Shown: in pieces, positions 17,593-30,106 of the stretch
How the letters are laid out: each line of letters opens with the position of its first letter
Numbering within the stretch: position 1 is the first letter of the stretch
Assembly: GCA_963777165.1 (NCBI GenBank)
Contig: CAVZPO010000023.1
Coordinates: 124,001-188,000 of the forward strand
DNA length: 64,000 nucleotides
Source: DYJB01 sp963777165
GTDB lineage: Bacteria; Chloroflexota; Anaerolineae; Anaerolineales; E44-bin32
Direction: 5' to 3'
Notes under the pieces: generated by a model
What the model was told of the DNA's origin: nothing
Seen by the model: the letters and a program-made list of their open reading frames with translations, nothing else
Databases searched by the model: none
Made by a program: the position numbers and the translations under genes

Positions 17593-18819
17593 TCAGGGAG
17601 TGGAGGGCAACCGGACAGTGAAGGTGCTCCCCTGTCCGATCTTGCTGGTGACCTCGATCGTCCCCCGGTTGGCCTGAATGATGCGCCTGGCGATGGCCAG
17701 TCCCAACCCGGTGCCGGCTGTCGCCGCCTCCTGATCCGGCACTCGGTAGAAACGATCGAACACGCGCGGCAGGCTTTCCGGCGGGATCCCCCGGCCCGTG
17801 TCGGTGACCGACAGTACGGCCAGGGACGGCTCGGCCGAGATCGAGACCCGGACCAGGCCGCCCTTCTGGTTGTACTTGATTGCATTCGTCAACAGGTTTA
17901 GGACGACCTGTTTGAGCCGATTGCGATCGCCGTGCACCGGGCCAAGCCCGGCATCGATGTCCGTCTCGAGGCGAATCCGATCCGCCTCCGCCTGGGGGCG
18001 GATGACCTCCAGACACTCCCGGACCAGGCCGGCCAGGTCGACCGGCTCGCGCGTGAATCGTGTCCGTCCGGACTCGAGGCGCGCCAGCTCGAGGAAATCT
18101 GTCGCCATCTCGTTCAGCCGCCTCACCTCGGTGTAGATCGACTCACCCAGCCTCTGGTGCTCCTCCTTCGGAAGATCGGGCCGCTGGAGCAGGTAGGCGG
18201 CGGCCATCAGCGCCGCGAGAGGCGTGCGCAGTTCGTGCACGATCTCCGACACCACGTCGCTTTGCTGGAACAGGCGGCTGTTCTCGATGGCGATCGCCGC
18301 CTGAGCGGCCAGCGCCTGCAGCAGGCGTATGTCCTGATCGTCGAAAGGCCCCTTGCGCTTGTTGATCGCCTCGATGACCCCCAGCGTCTTGTACTGTGTC
18401 CTCAGCGGCACGCCCAGCACCGACTGGGTGCGGAAGTGTGTCAGCACGTCAAGTTCGCGGAAGAAACGCGGGTCGGTGAGTGCGTTGTCGACCAGCAGCG
18501 GTTCGCCGTGGGTGAAGACCCAGCCGGCGATGCTCCTCTCGGTGGGAACGGTCTGCCGGCCCACGCCGGCAGCAAGCTCGTTAGTGGCGGCCTCGAAGTA
18601 CAGCTGCTGCGATGCGGCGTCGTACATCAGGAGCGAGGCGGCCTCGCAGTCCGTCAGCTCCTGGGCGGCCTCGACGATGCGCTGCAGCAAGTTCTCCAGG
18701 TCGAGCCGGGAAGCCAGATCGGTCGTCACTTCCAACAGTCGGGCATAGCGGCGGACGAGCAGCGGATAATTGCGAATCGCCGAGAGCTCGCCATCGGAGC
18801 GCCGGTCATCATCAGCCAC
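17593..18819 (-). CDS. GAF-domain sensor histidine kinase
   Basis: Soluble two-component kinase of 408 residues. Order: short N-terminus; GAF domain (about 30-185, with LTDCEAASLLMYD, VLGVPLRTQYKTLGVIEAIN); HisKA with the phospho-acceptor His in SEIVHELRTPLAAL; HATPase with N box (VVLNLLTNAIKYNQKG), G1 (VTDTGRGIP), F box and G2 (GTGLGLAI). No membrane segment, so it senses a cytoplasmic signal. GTG 18819 was chosen: GAGG lies 6 nt upstream and it overlaps the sirtuin stop by 8 nt. No classical response regulator follows; the receiver-CpaE gene two genes upstream is the nearest candidate partner. Confidence 0.92.
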   Translation of the reverse strand: MADDDRRSDGELSAIRNYPLLVRRYARLLEVTTDLASRLDLENLLQRIVEAAQELTDCEAASLLMYDAASQQLYFEAATNELAAGVGRQTVPTERSIAGWVFTHGEPLLVDNALTDPRFFRELDVLTHFRTQSVLGVPLRTQYKTLGVIEAINKRKGPFDDQDIRLLQALAAQAAIAIENSRLFQQSDVVSEIVHELRTPLAALMAAAYLLQRPDLPKEEHQRLGESIYTEVRRLNEMATDFLELARLESGRTRFTREPVDLAGLVRECLEVIRPQAEADRIRLETDIDAGLGPVHGDRNRLKQVVLNLLTNAIKYNQKGGLVRVSISAEPSLAVLSVTDTGRGIPPESLPRVFDRFYRVPDQEAATAGTGLGLAIARRIIQANRGTIEVTSKIGQGSTFTVRLPSTP

Positions 18820-19582
18820 GGAGCACCTCATCCGCCAGGGGCGGCAGCACGTCGATGACATCCTCGTGCAGGACCACATCGGCGCGGACGTCCAGGTACG
18901 TCGGCTCGCGGTTCACGATGATCAGCCGGGCGCCGACTTCCAGCGCGCGCTGCGGAAGCAGCGCCGCCGGAGTGACCTCGAGCGACGAGCCTGCAACCAG
19001 GAGAAGATCGCTGCTCGCCAGCAGACGCTCGGCCTGTTTCATGATGCGCTGCGGTAGCTGTTCGCCGAACAGGACGACATCCGGCTTGAGCACCCCGCCG
19101 CACGACTGGCAGCGGGGCGGGGTTCCGGTTCGTGCGAACTCGGCCAGCAACCCGTCGGTCGCCGATTGCCGGTAGCACGACCCGCACGTGGCCGTCCTCA
19201 AGTGGCCGTGGATCTCGAAGACGCAGACCGAGCCGGCGCGCCGGTGCAGGCCGTCGATGTTCTGGGTGACCACACCGGCCAACCGGCCTGCAGCTTCCAG
19301 GCGCGCCAGAGCGAGATGGGCCGGGTTCGGCTCGGCGAGCAGGATGCGCTCGGCCAGCGGCCGGATCCAGGCGAAAAATCCCTCCGGCTGATAGCGGAAG
19401 GCCGTCAGCGATGCCACCTGCATCGGGTCGTACTGGTCCCACAGGCCTGAGCCGTGAGACCGGAAGTCCGGGATGCCGGAGGGCGTGGAGATCCCCGCGC
19501 CGGTCAACACGGTCGCGCGGCGGGCGGCATGCAACAAATCAGCGGCCTGGCGAAGAGAGGTCACTGGCGGAGCCGCTCCCAC
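18812..19582 (-). CDS. NAD-dependent protein deacylase, sirtuin family
   Basis: Sirtuins remove acyl groups from lysines while consuming NAD. The 256-residue protein shows the NAD-binding TGAGISTPSGIPDFRS, the TQNIDGLH motif, the catalytic His in FEIHGHL, a four-Cys zinc site (CGSCYRQ ... CQSCGG), LKPDVVLFGE, AGSSLEV and IIVNREPT. Start GTG 19582 has AGGG upstream and lies 13 nt after the receiver-CpaE stop; a second in-frame GTG lies 18 nt further on. The stop overlaps the histidine-kinase start, so the three genes form a tight operon. Confidence 0.92.
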   Translation of the reverse strand: MGAAPPVTSLRQAADLLHAARRATVLTGAGISTPSGIPDFRSHGSGLWDQYDPMQVASLTAFRYQPEGFFAWIRPLAERILLAEPNPAHLALARLEAAGRLAGVVTQNIDGLHRRAGSVCVFEIHGHLRTATCGSCYRQSATDGLLAEFARTGTPPRCQSCGGVLKPDVVLFGEQLPQRIMKQAERLLASSDLLLVAGSSLEVTPAALLPQRALEVGARLIIVNREPTYLDVRADVVLHEDVIDVLPPLADEVLRG

Positions 19583-19595
19583 GAGACGACCCTGG

Positions 19596-20753
19596 TCAAG
19601 CGAGCTGGAGTTCGGTGGCGATGTGACCGGCGAGCTTGCGGATCTGGTCGCCCACCAGGGTGTCGGGGTGGAGCAGGACGAGGGGCGCTCCATTCTGGGC
19701 TGATTGGTGGGCCTGCTCCGGGGCCGGCGAGACCAGCCCGGCGAGCTCGACACCCAGATCAGCCGCCATCTGCTGCCAGGGTATTTGCATGCTGGTCCGC
19801 TCGCGCGTCAGGAGCGCCAGACTGATCCGGTGACGGCCCAGACCGCTGGCGGCCATCTCGTCGATCAGATTGCGGGCAATCGTGTTGGACGGATAGATCG
19901 GCTCGGCGACCAGGATGATCCGATCGGAAAGATTGGCCAGCGGCATGACATAGGGTCGCAGCCCCGCGCCCAGGTCGAGTACGACGAGCGTCGCCATCGT
20001 CGCCAGATAGTTGACAATCGCCTCCATCTGAGGGACGGCCTGCTCGAGATCCGACTCCTTGGGGCGCGACGAGGCCAGCAACAAACGAACGCCCGTGCGG
20101 TGGGTGGTCAGCTCGCCGTCGATCGACCGCAGGTGGATATCTTTCAGCGAGCGGGTGAGCAAGTTGCTGAGCCCCACCGGGTTCGGCAGGTTGAGGTCGA
20201 GGGCGATCGATCCGCGCCCGGGATTGAACTCGGCCAGGATCACATCCTGGCCGCCGCCGTGCAGCACGACCGCGGTGTTCACAGCCAGCGTCGAAGTCCC
20301 CGAGCCACCCCGGGCGCCCAGGAAAGCTACGACCCGAGCTCGTTCGCGGTCCCGGCTGGGCGTGGGGGGCGCCTTGGCCGTCGTGATCCGCGACAGAACG
20401 GCCTTAACGTGCGCCGTCAGCTCGGCCGGATGCGTCGGCTTGGTGAGGTAGTCGTCGACGCCGGCCTCGAATCCCGCCACCTTGTCATCCACCATGCTCT
20501 TGGCGGTGAACATGATGATCGGGATGTGCGCCAGTGCGGGGTCGGCGCGCAGACGCCGGGTGACCTCATAGCCGTCGAGGTCCGGCATCATCACGTCGAG
20601 CAGGATCAAGTCCGGCTTCTCCGCCGCCGCGCGGCTGATCCCCAACGTCCCGTTGCTGGCGACGGCGATGCGGTAGCCCTGGCGTTCAAGCATCAGGCCC
20701 ACCAGCTTGAGCGTGTCAACATCGTCGTCGATGATCAGGATCTTTTCGGCCAT
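19596..20753 (-). CDS. Response-regulator receiver fused to CpaE/TadZ-like MinD-ParA ATPase
   Basis: 385 residues. Receiver domain 1-120 with the acidic pair in IIDDDVD, the phospho-acceptor D53 (LLDVMMPD), IIMFTAKS and the KPTHPAEL lysine. After a short linker the second domain (about 140-385) is MinD/ParA-like: FLGARGGSGTSTLAVN is a deviant Walker A of the CpaE/TadZ kind, with Thr in place of the usual lysine, followed by VVLDLGAGLRPYV and ILVAEPIYPSNTIARNL. CpaE/TadZ proteins position Flp/tad pilus or secretion machinery at the pole; no tad genes are visible here. It heads the operon with the sirtuin and kinase. Confidence 0.88.
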   Translation of the reverse strand: MAEKILIIDDDVDTLKLVGLMLERQGYRIAVASNGTLGISRAAAEKPDLILLDVMMPDLDGYEVTRRLRADPALAHIPIIMFTAKSMVDDKVAGFEAGVDDYLTKPTHPAELTAHVKAVLSRITTAKAPPTPSRDRERARVVAFLGARGGSGTSTLAVNTAVVLHGGGQDVILAEFNPGRGSIALDLNLPNPVGLSNLLTRSLKDIHLRSIDGELTTHRTGVRLLLASSRPKESDLEQAVPQMEAIVNYLATMATLVVLDLGAGLRPYVMPLANLSDRIILVAEPIYPSNTIARNLIDEMAASGLGRHRISLALLTRERTSMQIPWQQMAADLGVELAGLVSPAPEQAHQSAQNGAPLVLLHPDTLVGDQIRKLAGHIATELQLA

Positions 20754-20850
20754 GCGGTTGCCGCCACACTTGCGGTCTGGACAAGCGCGGGCAGTCTAGC
20801 ATAAAGAGGAACCCCGGGCAAGCGGACGCGTCGGGGGGCGGCCGCGATGC

Positions 20851-20856
20851 TATAAT
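20851..20856 (+). promoter_or_regulatory. -10 element for the large membrane histidine kinase
   Basis: TATAAT at 20851-20856 lies 27 nt before ATG 20884 in the 130-nt intergenic region shared with the divergent receiver-CpaE operon. A matching TTGACA was not found. Confidence 0.4.
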
Positions 20857-20883
20857 GCCCTCACACCCGCGCTCATCAACGAG

Positions 20884-23800
20884 ATGCTCTTCGACCTCTG
20901 GGGCTTCGACGCGAGCCTTGCGCTAGGACTGCCCGTTCGCTCCTCCGGGTACGTCTGGTTCGCGCTTGCCCTGCTGCTGACCCTGGTGATCGTCCTCCAA
21001 GATCTGATCCAGCGTTCCCGCAAAGCCCCCTCGAACGGCAGCCGCCCGCTGCTGTTCCTCCTGCTCCTGCTGGTCGCACCCCTGGCATCGCAATCGCTCA
21101 TCGTCCACCTCCCCGCGATCTCGGGACTCCCCCTTCCCGGCCAGGGAGGTGCCGCCCCGGCGGCGTCCTTCTCGGTCCTGGGTGCCTTGCCTTGGCTCCT
21201 GGCAGGCGGTGCTGCAGGCATCACGGAGGCGGCCCTGGTGGGGTTGGTGGCCGGGTTCGCCACGGCGGGATTTTCCACACACGGTTTGCTGACCCCGGTC
21301 CACACTGCCCTGGTTGCGGCGCTGGTCGCCCGGGTTCTCCGGCAGGGATACGTCGAATGGACGGGTCGGGGATTGCGCAGCCCGCTGCTGACCAGCCTGC
21401 CGGCTGGCGTCTTGCTGGCCGTATTGGGTGCCGCCGAGCGCGTGACCTACGCCGGGGGCAGCGGGTACGACGCGCTCGAGTACGGCATGTCCTGGCTGCT
21501 GCCCGGGACGCTCGCCTTCGTCCTCCAGCTCGGCAGCGCCGGGGTGATCTGCGAGGCGCTGCGGACCATCTCTCCTTCCGCGTGGTACCAGCCCAAGCGC
21601 CTGGTCCGCGCACCCTACAACCGATCTCTTGCTGCCAGATTGTTGACCGCCTTCGCCGGCGTCGGACTTGTCGCCGGCCTTGTGCTTCTCTTGGGCAACT
21701 GGCTGCTGGCTCAGTCGGCGGCACGCGACCTGATCGAGTCGCAGATGGAGCAGACCGCCGGCGTCGTCGGAGGCGGGATCCCGTTCTTCATCCAAAGCGG
21801 TCGGTCGTTCGCACAGGAAGCGGCCCAGTCCTACACCGCCCAGCGCGCGGAAGGCGTTTCCGAGACGGAGGCGCTGACCGCGGTGCTGAGGCAGGTCCCA
21901 TTCTTCTCACGCCTCAGTACCTTCGATCCGACAGGCCGTCTGACGGCGACCACGTCCGCCGATCCGGCCGAGGCGCAGGCGCTGCTCGAGATCGGCCCGT
22001 CGCTGGCGCTTGCCCTCGAGGGAAGTACCCAGGAACACGTCGTTGCTCCGGCTCCGGATAGCTCCGGGGCGCGGTTGGCGTTCATCGTTCCGCTCGCCCC
22101 GACGGAGGGTGGCCGCACCGGAGGCGCGCTGGCCGGTTGGACCGACCTGGCGAGCAATCCGTTGTTCCTCCCGATCGTCGAGCGGCTGGAGGCGATCACC
22201 GAAGGCGAGGCCTTCATCGTCGATGAGGCGGGGCGCATCCTGGTCCACCCGGATCCCTCGCGCATCCTTCAGACGGCGGCGCTTCCGCCGCGCAGCGGGG
22301 CGGCCTCGGCCGTCATCGCCGCCGACGGCACGCGGCAATGGGTGTTGATCCGGGCGGCTGAGGGCTACCCGTGGCAGGTGGTCGTCAGCATCCCGCAGCG
22401 AACGATCAACGCACTGGCGGTGCAGCTGGCTACGCGCCTGGTCGCGGTGCTGGTGGCCGTCGGCGCGGTGATGATGCTCGTGCTGTATGCCACCAGCCGT
22501 CGCCTGACGCGACCGCTGCGTGAGATGGCGCTGGCGGCAGAGTCGATCGCCCGTGGGAATCTGGCGCTGCCGATCCGGGTGCGCAGTGAGGATGAGATCG
22601 GGCGGCTGGCGATGTCCTTCGAAGGGATGCGCCGCAGCCTGCAGGCACGGCTGGGCGAGATGGATCTGCTCCTCGCGTCCAGCCAACGCCTGGCGTCGAG
22701 TTTCGATCTGGCCGGGATCCTGCCGCCGATTTTGGAAGGCATCGGCCGACTGCTACGCGCCGATCACGTGCGCGTGGCCTTGCTCGGGCCGGGCGGCGAG
22801 CCTGGCACGCCGATGGAGGTCTTCAGCGCCGGGAAGGACCGCGGCAATTGGGCATCGCTGGATGCGCAGGTCGTGGAGCTGGCGCGGCAGCGAGGACGCT
22901 TCACCCTCGAGAATCCAGGGCGCGCACGCGCCGTGCTCAACCTTGCTCAGGTGACCGAGCCTCTGCAGGGGCTGGCCGCGGTGCCGTTGCGCGATGAGCA
23001 GACGTTCATCGGTACGATCTGGCTCGGCTACCGCCGGGCGCAGTCGCTGCCTCCGGACTCCAGCAACCTGCTGACGATCCTGGCCTCCCAGATCGGCGTG
23101 TCGGTCAGCAACGCCCGCCTTTTCCACCGCGCTGAACAGGAACGATTGCGCCTGGGCGCGGTGCTGGAGGCAACCCCGGATGCCGTCCTGGCGACCGACC
23201 GCCGCGGGAGGATCACGCTCGCCAACCCGGCGGCGGAGGCGGTGCTGCGCGGCAACGTCGAAGACGTGCTGGGGAAGCCGGCGACCGAGTGGGTAACGTC
23301 GCGGGAGGTGCTCGAGCTGCTGCATGCCGGCTCGGAAGTGCGCACGGCAGAGGTCGCCATGGGGACGGGGCGGGCGTTGTTTGCCACCGCCACCGACATT
23401 CGCCCGGGCGGGGACGGCGAGGGGGGCCGGGTGTGTGTGCTGTGGGACATCACGCACTTCAAGAAGGTCGACATGCTCAAGTCGGAGTTCGTGTCCACCG
23501 TGAGCCATGACCTGCGCGCGCCTCTGACGCTGATGCGAGGCTATGCGACCATGCTCTCGATGGTCGGGGCCATGAACGAGCAGCAGAAGGACTTCGTGCG
23601 CAAGATCCACGAGAGCGTCGAGCAGATGACGCAGCTGGTCGACAATCTGCTGGACCTGGGGCGCATCGAGGCCGGGGTGGGGCTCAACCTCGAGACCGTC
23701 AGCGTCGACAGCGTCGTGCAGGACGTGTCCGGCGCGTACCAGGCGCAGGCGGCCAACAAGCGAATCTCCCTGGCGACCGACGTGGCCGGAGGAATGCGTC

Positions 23801-24156
23801 CAATCGAAGCCGACCTGACGCTGCTGCGCCAGGCGGTGGCGAACCTTGTGGACAATGCCATCAAGTACACGCAGGCCGGCGGGCGTGTCACGCTGCGGGC
23901 GCGGCAGCACGACGGCCGGCAGATCATCACCGTCGAGGACACCGGCGTCGGCATCGCCCCGACCGACCAGGCGCGCTTGTTCGAGAAGTTCTATCGGGCA
24001 CGGCGCAGCGAAACCCTCCGCGAAAAAGGCTCGGGCCTCGGGCTGGCGATCGTCAAGTCGGTGGTCGAGCAGCACGGAGGCCGGGTGACGGTGGAAAGCC
24101 GGCTCGGGGTCGGCAGCACCTTCACGCTGGAGCTTCCAGCCCGGCTTGCGGGGTAG
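20884..24156 (+). CDS. Large multi-sensor membrane histidine kinase
   Basis: 1090 residues. Order: a multi-helix membrane region (about 1-235, at least six hydrophobic segments such as VWFALALLLTLVIVL and PLLFLLLLLVAPLA); a helix near 258-277; a periplasmic Cache-like domain (about 280-510); a helix (LVAVLVAVGAVMMLVLYAT); HAMP (about 540-595, RPLREMALAAESIARGNL); GAF (about 605-755); PAS (about 760-865, LEATPDAVLATDRRGRI); HisKA with H875 in STVSHDLRAPLTLMRGYA; HATPase with NLVDNAIKYTQAGG, EDTGVGI and GSGLGLAIV. It probably integrates an external ligand and cytoplasmic cues. Divergent from the receiver-CpaE-sirtuin-kinase operon, so the two may form one regulatory module. Confidence 0.92.
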   Translation: MLFDLWGFDASLALGLPVRSSGYVWFALALLLTLVIVLQDLIQRSRKAPSNGSRPLLFLLLLLVAPLASQSLIVHLPAISGLPLPGQGGAAPAASFSVLGALPWLLAGGAAGITEAALVGLVAGFATAGFSTHGLLTPVHTALVAALVARVLRQGYVEWTGRGLRSPLLTSLPAGVLLAVLGAAERVTYAGGSGYDALEYGMSWLLPGTLAFVLQLGSAGVICEALRTISPSAWYQPKRLVRAPYNRSLAARLLTAFAGVGLVAGLVLLLGNWLLAQSAARDLIESQMEQTAGVVGGGIPFFIQSGRSFAQEAAQSYTAQRAEGVSETEALTAVLRQVPFFSRLSTFDPTGRLTATTSADPAEAQALLEIGPSLALALEGSTQEHVVAPAPDSSGARLAFIVPLAPTEGGRTGGALAGWTDLASNPLFLPIVERLEAITEGEAFIVDEAGRILVHPDPSRILQTAALPPRSGAASAVIAADGTRQWVLIRAAEGYPWQVVVSIPQRTINALAVQLATRLVAVLVAVGAVMMLVLYATSRRLTRPLREMALAAESIARGNLALPIRVRSEDEIGRLAMSFEGMRRSLQARLGEMDLLLASSQRLASSFDLAGILPPILEGIGRLLRADHVRVALLGPGGEPGTPMEVFSAGKDRGNWASLDAQVVELARQRGRFTLENPGRARAVLNLAQVTEPLQGLAAVPLRDEQTFIGTIWLGYRRAQSLPPDSSNLLTILASQIGVSVSNARLFHRAEQERLRLGAVLEATPDAVLATDRRGRITLANPAAEAVLRGNVEDVLGKPATEWVTSREVLELLHAGSEVRTAEVAMGTGRALFATATDIRPGGDGEGGRVCVLWDITHFKKVDMLKSEFVSTVSHDLRAPLTLMRGYATMLSMVGAMNEQQKDFVRKIHESVEQMTQLVDNLLDLGRIEAGVGLNLETVSVDSVVQDVSGAYQAQAANKRISLATDVAGGMRPIEADLTLLRQAVANLVDNAIKYTQAGGRVTLRARQHDGRQIITVEDTGVGIAPTDQARLFEKFYRARRSETLREKGSGLGLAIVKSVVEQHGGRVTVESRLGVGSTFTLELPARLAG

Positions 24157-24166
24157 GATTTCCACC

Positions 24167-24194
24167 TTGACAGAGTGGATTCAGGCCTTATAAT
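24167..24194 (+). promoter_or_regulatory. Consensus promoter of rpoC
   Basis: Perfect TTGACA (24167-24172), 16-nt spacer, perfect TATAAT (24189-24194), 10 nt after the stop of the histidine kinase gene. Predicted start near 24201, giving a leader of about 130 nt before the rpoC GTG. Confidence 0.85.
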
Positions 24195-24235
24195 TCTCCC
24201 CACGTGATTCTCGGGAATTCACCGGCGGCAGAGGA

Positions 24236-24272
24236 AGCGCTTGAGGACACAAGGGCCTCAGGCGCTCGTTTT
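24236..24272 (+). terminator. Terminator-like hairpin in the rpoC leader (candidate attenuator)
   Basis: AGCGCTTGAGG (24236-24246) pairs with CCTCAGGCGCT (24256-24266) as 11 bp with one G-U, 9-nt loop, followed by CGTTTT. It lies between the rpoC promoter and the rpoC start, so it could terminate both read-through from the kinase gene and a share of rpoC transcripts. Confidence 0.6.
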
Positions 24273-24329
24273 GCGTTGTCAGTCGGGTAGCACGTATGTT
24301 CCAGTCCGAGTGGGCCGTGGAGGAACCGG

Positions 24330-28576
<4,247 letters not shown>

Positions 28577-28580
<4 letters not shown>

Positions 28581-28605
28581 CAGCCGGTGGCGGGGCTGGT
28601 AGAAT
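28577..28605 (+). promoter_or_regulatory. Promoter of rplU, overlapping the rpoC stop codon
   Basis: Perfect TTGACA (28577-28582) contains the rpoC TGA stop (28578-28580); 17-nt spacer; TAGAAT (28600-28605). Start expected near 28612. Confidence 0.75.
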
Positions 28606-28615
28606 GACCGGACCT

Positions 28616-28637
28616 GCCCCAACCGGCGTGTTGGGGC
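28616..28637 (+). promoter_or_regulatory. Hairpin at the 5' end of the rplU mRNA
   Basis: GCCCCAAC (28616-28623), 6-nt loop, GTTGGGGC (28630-28637): 8 perfect base pairs a few nucleotides after the predicted transcription start. No U run follows, so it may stabilise the message or bind a regulator rather than terminate. Confidence 0.45.
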
Positions 28638-28716
28638 GGGACTGCGTATCCCCAACTTCCCCGCCGGCCGGCGCACAGCGCGGGACCGGCGGCGAAGCGA
28701 AGCTGGAGACAGGAAC

Positions 28717-29157
28717 ATGAGCTACGCAATTGTCGAGTCGGGCGGGAAACAGTACGTCGCCCGCGAGGGCCAGGCCCTGGAGGTCGACCGGCTGTCGGTC
28801 GAGGTGGGCAAGCCCGTGGAGTTCGACCGGATCCTGCTGGTGGTGGACGGCAGCGACGTCCGCATCGGCACTCCGGCGGTGCAAGGGATCAAGGTCCATG
28901 CCACGGTCACCGAGCACACCAAGGGCACCAAGGTGATCGTGTACCGCTATATCCCCAAGGAGCGGTACCGGAAGAAGCGGGGCCACCGACAGCAGTACAC
29001 GCGGGTCATGGTGGACGGCATCGGCGAGGCAGGCGAGCGCCCGAAGCCCCCGGCCGCACCGAAGAAGGCTGCCCCCAGGACCAGGAGTGCCGCGCCGTCC
29101 GCCAAGAAGGCGGAGGCGCCCAAGCCCAAGCCCAAGAAGGCGCCGAAGAAGAAGTAG
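28717..29157 (+). CDS. rplU: 50S ribosomal protein L21 with extended basic tail
   Basis: L21 binds 23S rRNA next to L20. Residues 1-102 are canonical: YAIVESGGKQYVAREGQ, PVEFDRILLVVDG, GTPAVQGIKVHATV and RYIPKERYRKKRGHRQQYTRV. The remaining 44 residues form a Lys/Pro/Ala tail (PKKAAPRTRSAAPSAKKAEAP), making 146 residues against the usual 100-105. GGAGACAGGAAC precedes ATG 28717. rpmA follows after 16 nt, the standard rplU-rpmA order. Confidence 0.97.
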   Translation: MSYAIVESGGKQYVAREGQALEVDRLSVEVGKPVEFDRILLVVDGSDVRIGTPAVQGIKVHATVTEHTKGTKVIVYRYIPKERYRKKRGHRQQYTRVMVDGIGEAGERPKPPAAPKKAAPRTRSAAPSAKKAEAPKPKPKKAPKKK

Positions 29158-29173
29158 GCAGCGGAGCAGGATC

Positions 29174-29437
29174 ATGGCACACAAGAAGGGTGGCGGCTCA
29201 AGCCGCAACGGACGCGACAGCAATGCTCAGCGGCTGGGCGTCAAGAAGTACGAAGGTGAATTCGTCCAATCCGGCCACATCATCGTGCGGCAGCGCGGCA
29301 CGCATATCCATCCCGGCCTGAACGTCGACCGGGGCGGAGACGATACGCTGTTCGCCATCGCCGATGGCCGGGTCAAGTTCGACTTCGCCCGCGGCGGACG
29401 CAAGCGGGTTAACGTCATTCCGGTCGAGCAGGCCTGA
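29174..29437 (+). CDS. rpmA: 50S ribosomal protein L27
   Basis: L27 reaches the peptidyl-transferase centre with its N-terminal tail. The 87-residue protein begins MAHKKGGGSSRNGRDSNAQR, so it has the direct, uncleaved N-terminus and not the Firmicute-type leader that Prp removes. It continues LGVKKYEGEFVQSGHIIVRQRG and HPGLNVDRGGDDTLFA. ATG 29174 has GGAGCAGG upstream. An open frame starting at 29087 only overlaps rplU. Confidence 0.97.
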   Translation: MAHKKGGGSSRNGRDSNAQRLGVKKYEGEFVQSGHIIVRQRGTHIHPGLNVDRGGDDTLFAIADGRVKFDFARGGRKRVNVIPVEQA

Positions 29438-29461
29438 CCTGCCGGTGCGGGGACGCGGCAC

Positions 29462-29491
29462 GGGCTGACTTTCGACCCCGGGGATCAGCCC
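29462..29491 (+). promoter_or_regulatory. Possible leader hairpin ahead of rpmE
   Basis: GGGCTGA (29462-29468) can pair with TCAGCCC (29485-29491) around a loop that contains CCCCGGGG. It lies 40 nt before rpmE. Function unknown. Confidence 0.3.
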
Positions 29492-29531
29492 GCAGGCGCC
29501 TCGCAACGATTGCACGGGGAAAGGAAAGCGC

Positions 29532-30014
29532 ATGAAGCAAGGTATTCACCCCAAGTACTTCCCGAACGCCACCGTCGTGTGCGCGTGCGGCAACACCTGG
29601 CACACCGGCTCGACGACCGAGATGATCCACACCGACGTGTGCTCCAAGTGCCACCCGTTCTACACCGGGGAGCAGCGCATCGTCGACACCGAGGGCCAGG
29701 TGGACCGCTTCTACAAGAAGCTGCAGGCCCGCCAGGAGTACCTGACCGAGGTCGAGACGCGCGAGGCCTCGCGCACTTCGCCCGAGCTGAGCATCCAGGC
29801 CCTCGAGCTCGGCGCGCGCGCCGAGGGCGCCCTGGCGAAGGCGGGCATCGCGACCGTGGGGCAGGCCCTCGAACGGCTGGAGCAGGGCGGCGATGAGGCC
29901 CTGCTGGCGGTCGAGGGATTTGGGCGTAAGAGTCTGGCCGATTTCAAGCGGCGGCTCCGCGCCCGCGGCTTCTCGCTGCCGGAGACCGAAGGGGAAGCTG
30001 CGCCGGCCGCCTGA
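29532..30014 (+). CDS. rpmE: 50S ribosomal protein L31 fused to an RNA-polymerase alpha-CTD-like domain
   Basis: Residues 1-72 are a zinc-binding L31: GIHPKYFPNATVVCACGNTW, with C17, C19, C37 and C40, then CHPFYTGEQRIVDTEGQVDRFYKK. Residues 84-150 are an extra helical domain: ELSIQALELGARAEGALAKAG, ATVGQALERL, VEGFGRKSLADFKRRLRARG, FSLPE. This lines up closely with the C-terminal domain of RpoA (consensus LELSVRSxNCLKxAxIxTVGDL ... NLGKKSLxEIKxxLxxxGLSL). R96 and K133 fall where alpha-CTD R265 and K298 contact DNA. The usual L31 is about 70 residues; this is 160. Upstream GGGGAAAGGAAAGCGC gives a good ribosome-binding site. The L31 part is certain; the alpha-CTD assignment is by pattern only. 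Confidence 0.93.
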   Translation: MKQGIHPKYFPNATVVCACGNTWHTGSTTEMIHTDVCSKCHPFYTGEQRIVDTEGQVDRFYKKLQARQEYLTEVETREASRTSPELSIQALELGARAEGALAKAGIATVGQALERLEQGGDEALLAVEGFGRKSLADFKRRLRARGFSLPETEGEAAPAA

Positions 30015-30049
30015 ACGGGTTGCCCCGCGGCTCCGTGGGTGTACACTCT

Positions 30050-30084
30050 GGGCAGGCGCCGACCGGCGCCTGCCCAATTGTTTT
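30050..30084 (+). terminator. Intrinsic terminator after rpmE (in front of tdk)
   Basis: GGGCAGGCGCC (30050-30060), GACC loop, GGCGCCTGCCC (30065-30075), then AATTGTTTT. It ends the ribosomal-protein unit. A TACACT box at 30042-30047 raises the possibility that it sits in the tdk leader as an attenuator. Confidence 0.8.
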
Positions 30085-30106
30085 CCCTCCGAATGGAGAC
30101 GCCGCG

